A program made the translations under genes and the position numbers. The notes beneath the pieces are model-generated. The model worked only from the letters and a program-made list of their open reading frames with translations, did not search any database and was not told where the DNA came from. Source: Synergistaceae bacterium (GTDB lineage: Bacteria; Synergistota; Synergistia; Synergistales; Aminobacteriaceae). From it: DNA of 64,000 bases. The stretch lies in NCBI GenBank assembly GCA_017470485.1, contig JAFUYQ010000016.1, positions 124,001 through 188,000 of the forward strand, read 5' to 3'. Shown piece by piece: positions 34,320-41,372 of this stretch (position 1 is its first letter; each line of letters begins with the position of its first letter).

Positions 34320-35030
34320 TTATGCGTACTCCTTCAGAAGCTCATCTCTCATCTTAGCGACTCCAGTTGAGGCCGGTTCCTTAATGACTCTGAAATTCAG
34401 CCACGAAGGTACTTCAACTTCCGCAGGGTCAATAAGGTATGACTTCGTTCCGCCCCTCAAATCATGAACGAGTCCGGCAGCCGGATAAACGACTAATGAC
34501 GACCCGACAACAGCGAAAATATCTGCGCTCCTTACGAGTCTAGCGGCCTCAGTTATTGCTGGAACAGCCTCCCCGAACCATACGATATGAGGTCTGAGAA
34601 TCTCGCCGTCAGAATTTTTCTCGCCGTAGCCTAACGCCCTGTAGCCTATGTCGATTATTTTGCTCTCGCTCTCGTCATTAACTGGTCTTGCTTTGGTGAG
34701 TTCGCCGTGAAGATGAAGGACGTTTGAACTTCCTGCTTTTTCGTGAAGGTTGTCAACGTTCTGGGTAATGATTCGGACATCGAAGTATTTTTCGAGTTCA
34801 GCGAGTATTTTGTGGCCGTTATTGGGCTGAGCTTTTTCGAGCTGGGCGCGGAGGTCATTATAAAAGTCAGTCATTAGTTGTGGATTTCTGTACCACCCCT
34901 GAATGCTGGCAACGTCCTCAACGTTATACTGCTCCCATAATCCGCCCGAATCCCTGAACGTTTTGAAGCCGCTCTCCGCGCTTATGCCTGCCCCTGTAAG
35001 GACTACGAGTCTTTTTCTGCTTTCGGCCAT
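34320..35030 (-). CDS. Sir2-family NAD-dependent protein deacylase lacking zinc cysteines
   Basis: 236 residues with the sirtuin signatures GAGISAESGFKTFRDSGGLW, TQNVDNLHEKAG, the catalytic His in HLHGEL, PHIVWFGEAVP and VVGSSLVVYPAA. The usual four zinc-binding cysteines between HLHGEL and PHIVWFGE are absent; the segment reads TKARPVNDESESKIIDIGY and continues without Cys. The small domain must therefore be stabilised differently. Such Cys-less bacterial sirtuins exist. It probably removes acyl groups from lysines using NAD+. GGGAGG precedes the ATG; divergent from the next gene. Confidence 0.88.
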   Translation of the reverse strand: MAESRKRLVVLTGAGISAESGFKTFRDSGGLWEQYNVEDVASIQGWYRNPQLMTDFYNDLRAQLEKAQPNNGHKILAELEKYFDVRIITQNVDNLHEKAGSSNVLHLHGELTKARPVNDESESKIIDIGYRALGYGEKNSDGEILRPHIVWFGEAVPAITEAARLVRSADIFAVVGSSLVVYPAAGLVHDLRGGTKSYLIDPAEVEVPSWLNFRVIKEPASTGVAKMRDELLKEYA

Positions 35031-35100
35031 GACATTTTTACCTCCCTGTATAATTACTATGTTGATTTTTAGAATAATAGCATAACGGAGGGATTAAGAT

Positions 35101-35664
35101 TTGCATTTGAAAGAGAGTATGACATTTCTGAAGCGTTTCGCGAAATCGCCCAGACGTATCGGGAGTGTTGCGCCTAGTTCAAAATTTTTGACGAAAGCAA
35201 TGCTTGACCGCGTTGACTGGGAGAATGCCGAATTTATTGCCGAACTTGGAGCAGGAACAGGAGTTTTCACGCGCGAGATTGTGAAACGTGCGCGGCCTGA
35301 CGCGAAAATATTAGTGTTCGAGATAGATCCGGCGTTACAGAAATTAATCCGCGAGGAACACCCCGAACATAAGGGATTAAGTCTTCACAGCGACGCTCAG
35401 GAACTTCACAGGTACATGAACGAGAATGGAATAAAGCACCTTGACTTTGTGATTTCGAGTCTTCCGTTCACGGTTCTGCCGCCGAGAATGACGGTTAAGA
35501 TTCTTGACGCTGTCGTGAAATGCCTGAAGCCTGAGGGGCATTTTGTTGCGTATCAATACTCGTCAATAATGAAGCATGTCCTGAAAAAGAAATTTTCCCA
35601 CATGAAGACCCGCTTTGTGATGTTCAACATACCGCCTGCGTTTGTGTATGACTGCTGGAGATAA
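35101..35664 (+). CDS. Class I SAM-dependent methyltransferase, phospholipid N-methyltransferase-like
   Basis: 187 residues from TTG 35101, which has GGAGGG eight bases upstream; the ATG at 35119 is too far from it. The opening FLKRFAKSPRRIGSVAPSSKFLTKAM is characteristic of PmtA-like phospholipid methyltransferases and rRNA-dimethyltransferase relatives. The SAM loop ELGAGTGVFT and acidic FEID follow. SSLPFTVLP takes the place of the usual NPPY-like motif. A membrane-lipid head-group target is plausible but not shown. Single gene. Confidence 0.75.
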   Translation: MHLKESMTFLKRFAKSPRRIGSVAPSSKFLTKAMLDRVDWENAEFIAELGAGTGVFTREIVKRARPDAKILVFEIDPALQKLIREEHPEHKGLSLHSDAQELHRYMNENGIKHLDFVISSLPFTVLPPRMTVKILDAVVKCLKPEGHFVAYQYSSIMKHVLKKKFSHMKTRFVMFNIPPAFVYDCWR

Positions 35665-35674
35665 AGGAAAGAAA

Positions 35675-35762
35675 TGGCGGAAACGCAGAGATTCGAACTC
35701 TGGGAGGATTTCTCCTCTTACGCTCTCCAAGCGCACGCCTTCGACCGCTCGGCCACGTTTCC
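35675..35762 (-). tRNA. tRNA-Ser (GGA)
   Basis: Minus-strand class II tRNA: acceptor GGAAACG/CGTTTCC, loop with anticodon GGA (CTTGGAGAG), long variable arm AGAGGAGAAATCCTCC and TTCGAAT loop. CCA is encoded (35675-35677). Confidence 0.95.
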
Positions 35763-35780
35763 ACGCCGAAAATTATAACA

Positions 35781-35811
35781 CAAAAAACTCCCCCGACTAA
35801 TATCAGGGGAG
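35781..35811 (-). terminator. Terminator after the substrate-binding protein gene
   Basis: On the minus strand CTCCCC...GGGGAG (35806-35811 with 35788-35793) forms a stem followed by a T run (35782-35787 as AAAAAA on the plus strand). Confidence 0.85.
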
Positions 35812-35820
35812 ATTAATTTC

Positions 35821-36600
35821 TTATTTCCCGTCAGCAAGCACTAAAACAACTTCCTGATTGGCTTCATAAGGCTTCGTGAAATCCATCGTCTTCTTACGCT
35901 CCTCCGTTATCGCCAGTGCAGAACATATCATGTCAATTCGTCCTGACTCTAACGCTTCGTGCAGAGCGTCGAACCTGTAATCGACAATCACGAGTTCCTT
36001 GCCGAGCTTCTTTGCCAGAGCTGCGCAAAGCTCAATGTCAATTCCTGAGAAACCTTCTGAAGTCCTCATCTCGTAAGGAGGGAATGAGGCCGCACAGCCT
36101 ACCCATAATTTTCCGCCCTCAGCACCGACATTCATGTCAATCACCGTAGGGTCAGGCTCTTCATCAAGGTATCTGGCAATAATTCCGGCAAGCGTCTTGT
36201 CCGCAATCAGTGCGTCCAATGCTTTGTCAACCTCATCTCTGAGAGCATTTCCCTTTTTGAAGGCAATGGCATAATACTCGCTCTCGACAGGTTCGGGAAT
36301 TATCCTGAACTCTTTGCTTCCGATTGCGAAGTAGCGCGCCGGAGATTCGTCCATCACTGCGGCATCAATATCACGGCTCCTCAAGGCATCAATGATTTCG
36401 CTTATTGAGCTGTAAGGAATCACAGTGCCGGATTTATCGCCGCTGATTATCGCCCCTGCAAGTGATTCGGAGACTGAGCCGGAAAGGACTCCTATCTTGG
36501 CGGATTTGAGGTCGCTGACGGAAAGGACACCGGCTGAACATAAGCTGACAGTAACAGCCAGAATAAACAATACTGCTGAAATTCTGAAGATTGATTTCAT
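35821..36600 (-). CDS. Family 3 extracellular substrate-binding protein with swapped halves
   Basis: 259 residues with a signal peptide (1-23). Residues 28-148 (SVSDLKSAKIGVLSGSVSESLA, then ALRSRDIDAAVMDESPARYFA) match the second half of a family 3 amino-acid-binding protein. Residues 163-255 (KLWVGCAASFPPYEMRTSEGFSGIDIELCAALAKKLG, then DMICSALAITEERKKTMDFTKPY) match the first half. The order is thus a circular permutation of the normal chain. Both lobes are present, so an intact amino-acid-binding fold is possible. No permease or ATPase gene is adjacent. I recall similar permuted proteins in gut anaerobes but no experimental description. Confidence 0.85.
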   Translation of the reverse strand: MKSIFRISAVLFILAVTVSLCSAGVLSVSDLKSAKIGVLSGSVSESLAGAIISGDKSGTVIPYSSISEIIDALRSRDIDAAVMDESPARYFAIGSKEFRIIPEPVESEYYAIAFKKGNALRDEVDKALDALIADKTLAGIIARYLDEEPDPTVIDMNVGAEGGKLWVGCAASFPPYEMRTSEGFSGIDIELCAALAKKLGKELVIVDYRFDALHEALESGRIDMICSALAITEERKKTMDFTKPYEANQEVVLVLADGK

Positions 36601-36621
36601 GATTTGATTCTCCTTTCTGGA

Positions 36622-37119
36622 TTAGTACCTGTTGTTACTGAAGATATTTCGGAAAAACTCATCTAATGCCTCTTGGGTTCTGCGTTCCTTTTCGCGCTTG
36701 AGGTATTCGTCATACTCCCTCTCGCGTTCGTAATAATATCTGGAGCGTTCCCTGTCCTCAAAGTAACGGCGTTCCTGTTCACGTTCCCAACGCTGGCGGT
36801 CTCTGCGTTCTCTGTCCCGGCGTTCCTGTTCGCGCCGTTCTTCATTTCTTCGAGCCTGTTCGCGTTCCCGGCGTTCACGTTCCTGACGCTCTCTTTCGCG
36901 GCGTTCGTTCTCCCAGCGGATTTGATCCCTGCGCTCGCGTTCACGGCGTTCGCGTTCCCTGGCCTCGCGCTCACGGATTAAACGGTCGTTTTGAAGCTGT
37001 CTGTAATTGTTCGGGTTAATCGGGAATAGAGCACTGCGATCCGCCGAAACCTCATTGACACCGTAAAGCGAAAACACTGACAATAAGGTAAAAATTGCAA
37101 CTGTTCTTCTGAAGGTCAT
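36622..37119 (-). CDS. Secreted Arg/Glu-rich helical protein
   Basis: 165 residues from the ATG at 37119 (MTFRRTVAIF), with AGGAG ten bases upstream. After a signal peptide cut near VSADRS, about 100 residues consist almost only of Arg, Glu, Gln, Asn and Asp in an RERERRERE pattern. This is predicted to be a long single alpha helix stabilised by i to i+4 salt bridges. The C-terminal RTQEALDEFFRNIF looks like a short amphipathic anchor. No family recognised. Export of such a charged helix suggests a periplasmic spacer or nucleic-acid or envelope contact; this is speculation. Confidence 0.6.
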   Translation of the reverse strand: MTFRRTVAIFTLLSVFSLYGVNEVSADRSALFPINPNNYRQLQNDRLIREREARERERRERERRDQIRWENERRERERQERERREREQARRNEERREQERRDRERRDRQRWEREQERRYFEDRERSRYYYEREREYDEYLKREKERRTQEALDEFFRNIFSNNRY

Positions 37120-37229
37120 CAGCAAAAAACTCCTTTCAGTGATTTGATTTTGATGAACATGATTTTAACATAACGCACAAGAAGCCTCCCACATCTACAA
37201 GTGTGAGAAGATTTGCGCTAAGTTAAGTG

Positions 37230-37238
37230 TGCTATAAT
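37230..37238 (+). promoter_or_regulatory. Extended -10 promoter of the structured RNA
   Basis: TGC-TATAAT (37230-37238) forms an extended -10; transcription would start near 37245 and run through the structured RNA to the terminator at 37474-37506. No consensus -35. Confidence 0.5.
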
Positions 37239-37244
37239 CCTCTA

Positions 37245-37506
37245 CGTTGAATAACTGGAATAAATGAAATTCCGACAACAAAATGAAAATCAATGTGGTA
37301 CCTACGGTGCGTAGGAAACCTGGACGAAAAGTCCTAAACGCCTTTGGAGAGGACGCAAGACGGAGACAGAAATGTCGCAACGCTGACCTCGTTGAATTAG
37401 GAAGCTCCTGCCTCTATAGGCGGAGTAGTTCACCATAACGGTTATGTCAATCGTGTGTCAGTCAAAAAAAATTCCCCCGACTCATCATCAGGGGGAGCGT
37501 TTTTTT
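37245..37506 (+). ncRNA. Structured non-coding RNA, possibly HEARO/omega-RNA-like, without nuclease gene
   Basis: No coding frame fits this stretch, but it is rich in paired stems: CCTACG/CGTAGG (37301-37306, 37310-37315), GGAC/GTCC (37322-37325, 37331-37334), GAGG/CCTC (37349-37352, 37387-37390), GACA/TGTC (37365-37368, 37373-37376) and a 3' hairpin CTCCtGCC/GGCGGAG (37405-37425). CATAAC/GTTATG (37434-37446) follows. GNRA-like loops (GAAA) are visible. The pattern ACGAAAAGTCC...GACGGAGACAGAAATGTCGC...TTAGGAAGCTCC reminds me of HEARO RNAs, the scaffold RNAs of IscB nucleases in IS200/IS605-type elements. No IscB, TnpB or transposase gene is nearby, so it would be an orphan copy. RNA gene likely; family uncertain. 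Confidence 0.6.
37464..37506. terminator. Bidirectional terminator for leuB and the structured RNA
   Basis: A8 run (37464-37471), CCCCC (37474-37478) / GGGGG (37491-37495) stem and T run (37501-37506). Works for leuB on the minus strand and the RNA on the plus strand. Confidence 0.85.
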
Positions 37507-38566
37507 ACAGCCTCGAAATTATTTCGTCCCTCATCTTTGAGCCGGTGATTAACTTCGTGCCCTCAGTGAAAATATCCGGCGTTCTCAATCCGTCCTTCAG
37601 TACCTCGTCTACAGCATGTTCGATTCTGTCAGCCTCATTCGTCATTCCGAACGAGTAACGGAGCATCATAGCCCCTGCCAAAATCGTTCCGATTGGATTT
37701 GCCTTGTCCTGTCCTGCGATGTCTGGTGCCGAACCGTGAATAGGCTCATAGAGTCCCTGATTGCCCTCGCCGAGACTCGCGCTCGGTATCATTCCGATTG
37801 AGCCGACAATCTGGCTTGCCTCGTCCGACAATATATCGCCAAACGTGTTTTCAGTAACGATAACGTCAAACTCATTAGGCACGCGGATTAACTGCATTGA
37901 GGCGTTGTCAACGTAAAGATGATTTAGCTTGACTTCAGGATATTCCTTCGCAACGTCCTCGACAACTTCGCGCCATAATCTTGAGACGGTGAGGATATTA
38001 GCCTTGTCGATTGACGTAACAATTTTCCGTCTTCCCATAGCCGTCTTGAAAGCAACGTGAGCGATACGCCTTATCTCGTGTTCGGTGTACTCCATTACAT
38101 CGCGCGCGGCCTTTTCGCCGTCAGGAGTTGTGAAAGCCTCGTGCTTACCGAAATATATTCCTCCTGTAAGCTCGCGGATAATGACGAAATCGATTCCCTT
38201 TTCGGCAATATCTTTTCTGAGGGGGCAGGCTGAAGCGAGGGGAGCAAAGATTTTAGCAGGACGGATATTCGCGAAGACACCGAGTCCCTTTCTTACGCCT
38301 AAGAGTCCGCGTTCTGGGCGTAATTCTGGGGGCTGATTGTCCCATTTAGGGCCTCCGACCGCACCGAGTAATGTAGCGTCAGCGTTCTGGCAGATTCTGA
38401 GGCTTTCAGCCGGCAGGGGTTCGCCGTATTTGTCTATGGCATTGCCGCCCATAGCAACGCTCTCAAATTCAAACGTTTTCGGCGCGGCCTTCTCAATGAC
38501 ATCAAGAGCCGCTCCGATTACTTCAGGGCCTATTCCGTCTCCGGGTATTACAGCAACTTTCTTCAT
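37505..38566 (-). CDS. leuB: 3-isopropylmalate dehydrogenase
   Basis: 353 residues from MKKVAVIPGDGIGPEV at 38566 with AGGAG nine bases before the ATG; longer upstream reading lacks a site. Signatures: LLGAVGGPKWD, RELTGGIYFG, the conserved TSIDKANIL and DNASMQLIRVP, and ENTFGDILSDEASQIVGSIGM. It oxidises 3-isopropylmalate in leucine synthesis. leuD lies on the same strand 2.3 kb upstream but two plus-strand genes are placed between them; leuA and leuC are not in the window. Confidence 0.93.
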   Translation of the reverse strand: MKKVAVIPGDGIGPEVIGAALDVIEKAAPKTFEFESVAMGGNAIDKYGEPLPAESLRICQNADATLLGAVGGPKWDNQPPELRPERGLLGVRKGLGVFANIRPAKIFAPLASACPLRKDIAEKGIDFVIIRELTGGIYFGKHEAFTTPDGEKAARDVMEYTEHEIRRIAHVAFKTAMGRRKIVTSIDKANILTVSRLWREVVEDVAKEYPEVKLNHLYVDNASMQLIRVPNEFDVIVTENTFGDILSDEASQIVGSIGMIPSASLGEGNQGLYEPIHGSAPDIAGQDKANPIGTILAGAMMLRYSFGMTNEADRIEHAVDEVLKDGLRTPDIFTEGTKLITGSKMRDEIISRL

Positions 38567-38681
38567 TAAGTCATGCTCCTTCAATGTAAAATTTTTGATA
38601 GCTTTGATTATTTCACGGCTGTCAAGGGTTTTCGATTTGAGCCTTTGTGATATTATAAAGAACAAAATACTGGAAGGAGTA

Positions 38682-39578
38682 ATGGACTTGAAATACAGTT
38701 TAATGATTTTGTCCATGATTTTGGGAATGTGCAGTTTTTGCTGCGGAAGCGAGGCAGATATTGATTTGCAGAAAACTCAGAGCCTCAACCTCACTAGCGT
38801 GGGCAATGCCCGTGAACTCGGAGGCTACCCTGTTGCTGACGGACGGACAGTCAAACACAGTGTTTTATTGCGTACAGCGGCACTCAATAAAATCTCCAGC
38901 GAAGACGTAGAGAAGCTGACGGAAGTTTATCATCTTTCTGTCGTTGCGGATCTCCGAATGAGTCTTGAGGCTGCCTCAAAGCCTGACCCCGTTATCGAGG
39001 GCGTGAAGTACGTCAATCTCCGCGTAATCAGTGAAGACGCGTTCAAGAAGGTTCTCGACAAGAAATTAGAGTTCGAGGGCAGCGCAGCTCAGAGAGCCAA
39101 ATTAATCGTTGACAGCGGACTTGTCTCCTTCGACATGTATGTTAAATTCCTTGCGGAAGAGTCCGGAAAAAAGGCTTACCGCGAATTTTTCGAGGAGCTT
39201 CTGAATCTTCAGCCAGAACGCTCGCTTCTGTTCCACTGTTCTCAGGGTAAAGACCGTACAGGCTGTGCCGCAATGCTCATACTTTCGGCACTGGGCGCAA
39301 GCGAAGAGACAATCCTGAAAGATTTCCTGCTCACAAATGTTTTCAACGCTGACCTGATTGCTGAACAGCGCAAAATGTTACTGTCGAACGGCATTAAAGA
39401 GTCAGAACTTGAGAGGTACATGATAATTCTTGACGAGGTGAACCCGAAAACCATGAACGTTCTTTTATCGTGGCTCAAAGAAAATTACGGCTCGCCTGTC
39501 GGATATATCATCAAGGAACTCGGAATCACTGAGGACGAAATCGAAACATTAAAGTCAAAATTTCTTGAAGGGAAATAA
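38682..39578 (+). CDS. Exported tyrosine-type protein phosphatase
   Basis: 298 residues with an N-terminal signal sequence (MDLKYSLMILSMILGMCSF; Cys17/20/21 could allow lipidation but no standard lipobox is clear). The P-loop HCSQGKDRTG (Cys186, Arg192) and the early motif NARELGGYPVADG are characteristic of the MptpB-like Tyr_phosphatase_3 family, which act on phosphotyrosine, phosphoserine or phosphoinositides. AAGGAG precedes the ATG, and an extended -10 TGATATTAT lies at 38648-38656. The gene is followed after 6 bp by a STAS-kinase fusion gene, with which it is probably co-transcribed. Confidence 0.88.
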   Translation: MDLKYSLMILSMILGMCSFCCGSEADIDLQKTQSLNLTSVGNARELGGYPVADGRTVKHSVLLRTAALNKISSEDVEKLTEVYHLSVVADLRMSLEAASKPDPVIEGVKYVNLRVISEDAFKKVLDKKLEFEGSAAQRAKLIVDSGLVSFDMYVKFLAEESGKKAYREFFEELLNLQPERSLLFHCSQGKDRTGCAAMLILSALGASEETILKDFLLTNVFNADLIAEQRKMLLSNGIKESELERYMIILDEVNPKTMNVLLSWLKENYGSPVGYIIKELGITEDEIETLKSKFLEGK

Positions 39579-39584
39579 GTTTTC

Positions 39585-40778
39585 ATGAAGACAGATTTTC
39601 AGAACGATACCCTCACGATTTTTCTTGAGGGGCGTATCGACTCGAACAACGCAAACGAAACAGAGACTCAAATCATGGAGGCTCTGTCAAAAAATCCGGC
39701 TGACGCTGAAGTTCAGATTGACGCTGAAAAACTCGATTACATTTCATCGGCAGGACTCAGAGTTCTCATGAAGCTGCGCAAGAAAATCAAAACTCCACTT
39801 CCCGTCCTGAACGTCTCAAACGATGTTTACGAGATATTCAGCGTTACGGGCTTCACTGAACTTCTGGACGTTCACAAGAAAATGCGCGAAGTCTCCGTTG
39901 AAGGCTGTGAAGTCATCGGCGAGGGTGCCAACGGTAAAGTTTACCGCCTCACAAAAGACGAGATGATAAAAGTCTTCAAGCATAGTATTCCTCTCGAAGC
40001 CGTTGAAGACGAAAGAGAAGCAAGCCGTAAAGCATTCCTTCTCGGCGTGCCTTGTGCAATAGCGTTCGACACGGTCAAATGCGGAGACAGCTACGGAACA
40101 ATTTACGAGACGTTAAACGCAGGGACACTCACCGAAATCATAAGGTCGAATCCTGAGAGGCTGCCCGAACTGGCAAGGTCATCTGCACTTCTCCTGAAGC
40201 GTCTCCATGAAATTGACGTTCCCGAAGGGCAAATGCCTAAAGCATCGCGGCTTCTTCATAACACACTCGACAAAGTTGCAAAATATTTTGCGTCCGATGA
40301 TGTTGAGAAGATGCACGCTCTCTACAACGCAATTCCGGAAGGAAATCACTTCATTCACAACGACTACCACACGAAGAACATCATGGAGTCGAACGGCGAG
40401 TTAATGCTCATAGATTTGGGGGACGCAGGCATGGGCAATCCGGCTATAGACCTCATTCACTGCTACATGATGTACCAAGTTGTCGGCACTGTAACAGGCG
40501 AGGCAAAAGATGAAGATGTACTCGGTTTCATCGGAATAACTTACCGTGAAATGCACGAGTTCTGGAAAATCTTTATTGATACGTACTGCGGCGGCGATAA
40601 AGAAAAAGTCGAGAGCCTCTGCGAAAAACTGAAGCCTTACGCAATGCTCATGTACCTTACTATAGCTATGGTGTACCCGCAGTTCCCCGAAAAATACCGC
40701 AGTATTTACACCGGCAAAGTACGTAGCGATATTCTGTCGCGCTACGATGAACTCGTAAACTTCAACTGGGAAATATAG
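39585..40778 (+). CDS. STAS domain fused to an aminoglycoside-phosphotransferase-like kinase
   Basis: 397 residues. Residues 1-105 form a STAS domain of the anti-sigma-factor-antagonist type; DAEKLDYISSAGLRVL has the serine (54/55) phosphorylated in SpoIIAA-like proteins. Residues 108-397 form an APH/choline-kinase-like fold: GEGANGKVYRLT nucleotide loop, catalytic HNDYHTKN (His258, Asp260, Asn265), and metal-binding LIDLGDAGMGNPAIDL. The natural substrate could be its own or another STAS serine, or a small molecule. It lies 6 bp after a phosphatase gene and ends at a strong bidirectional terminator. Cytosolic; no membrane segment. Confidence 0.85.
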   Translation: MKTDFQNDTLTIFLEGRIDSNNANETETQIMEALSKNPADAEVQIDAEKLDYISSAGLRVLMKLRKKIKTPLPVLNVSNDVYEIFSVTGFTELLDVHKKMREVSVEGCEVIGEGANGKVYRLTKDEMIKVFKHSIPLEAVEDEREASRKAFLLGVPCAIAFDTVKCGDSYGTIYETLNAGTLTEIIRSNPERLPELARSSALLLKRLHEIDVPEGQMPKASRLLHNTLDKVAKYFASDDVEKMHALYNAIPEGNHFIHNDYHTKNIMESNGELMLIDLGDAGMGNPAIDLIHCYMMYQVVGTVTGEAKDEDVLGFIGITYREMHEFWKIFIDTYCGGDKEKVESLCEKLKPYAMLMYLTIAMVYPQFPEKYRSIYTGKVRSDILSRYDELVNFNWEI

Positions 40779-40782
40779 AACG

Positions 40783-40824
40783 AAAAAAAATCTCCCCTGA
40801 AATAATCTTCGGGGGAGTTTTTTT
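40783..40824. terminator. Bidirectional terminator between kinase and leuD
   Basis: A8 run (40783-40790), CTCCCC (40792-40797) / GGGGAG (40812-40817) stem, then T7. Serves both converging genes. Confidence 0.88.
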
Positions 40825-40835
40825 GTTTCTGCGAG

Positions 40836-41318
40836 TTAGTTCTTTGCTTTCTTCAGAGAGGCCATTAATCCCCCGTCAGCAATCATCTGCTTTATGAAAT
40901 CAGGGAAAGGCTCGGCCTTATAGGTCTTTTTCTTCGTGGAATTTGTGATTATTCCGGTGTCGAAATTAACGCTCACTTCATCGCCGTCGGAAATGTCTTC
41001 GGCAGCTTCGGGGCATTCGAGAATAGCAAGACCGATATTGATTGCGTTGCGGTAGAAAATCCTCGCGAAACTCTTTGCGATTACGCACGAAATCCCTGAT
41101 GCCTTTATCGCGACAGGGGCATGTTCACGCGATGAACCGCAGCCGAAATTCAATCCGGCAATTATTATGTCGCCTTCCTTGACTTTCGCGTGAAAGTTCG
41201 GGTCTATATCCTCCATGCAGTGAGAGGCTAATTCCTTTTCGTCCTGACTGGCAAGATAACGCGCCGGAATTATTACGTCAGTGTCAACGTGGTCGCCGTA
41301 TTTATGTGCAATGCTCAT
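40836..41318 (-). CDS. leuD: 3-isopropylmalate dehydratase small subunit
   Basis: 160 residues, the short archaeal/thermophile-type LeuD. Signatures: [58 protein letters not shown]. It forms the isomerase with LeuC, which is not encoded beside it in this window. The short type can also belong to homoaconitase-like enzymes. The gene is separated from leuB by two plus-strand genes. Confidence 0.9.
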   Translation of the reverse strand: MSIAHKYGDHVDTDVIIPARYLASQDEKELASHCMEDIDPNFHAKVKEGDIIIAGLNFGCGSSREHAPVAIKASGISCVIAKSFARIFYRNAINIGLAILECPEAAEDISDGDEVSVNFDTGIITNSTKKKTYKAEPFPDFIKQMIADGGLMASLKKAKN

Positions 41319-41372
41319 CGTTAAGTTTCCTCCATCATCTTTTGAGTTAGTGCATTATGAAAATTATACAGG

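Noticed and set aside
36663-36981. Long open frames on both strands across the Arg/Glu-rich gene
   Set aside because: They are by-products of the repetitive codons. Only the minus-strand frame with signal peptide and ribosome site makes sense.
37195-37380. 61-codon minus-strand frame in the structured RNA region
   Set aside because: No ribosome site, and its sequence simply mirrors the stems of the RNA.
38337-38681. N-terminal extension of the tyrosine phosphatase gene across leuB
   Set aside because: It runs antisense to leuB; the signal peptide and AAGGAG site fix the start at 38682.
38567-38716. N-terminal extension of leuB by 50 residues
   Set aside because: The normal start MKKVAVIPGDGIGPEV at 38566 has a good ribosome site; the extension matches nothing in the family.
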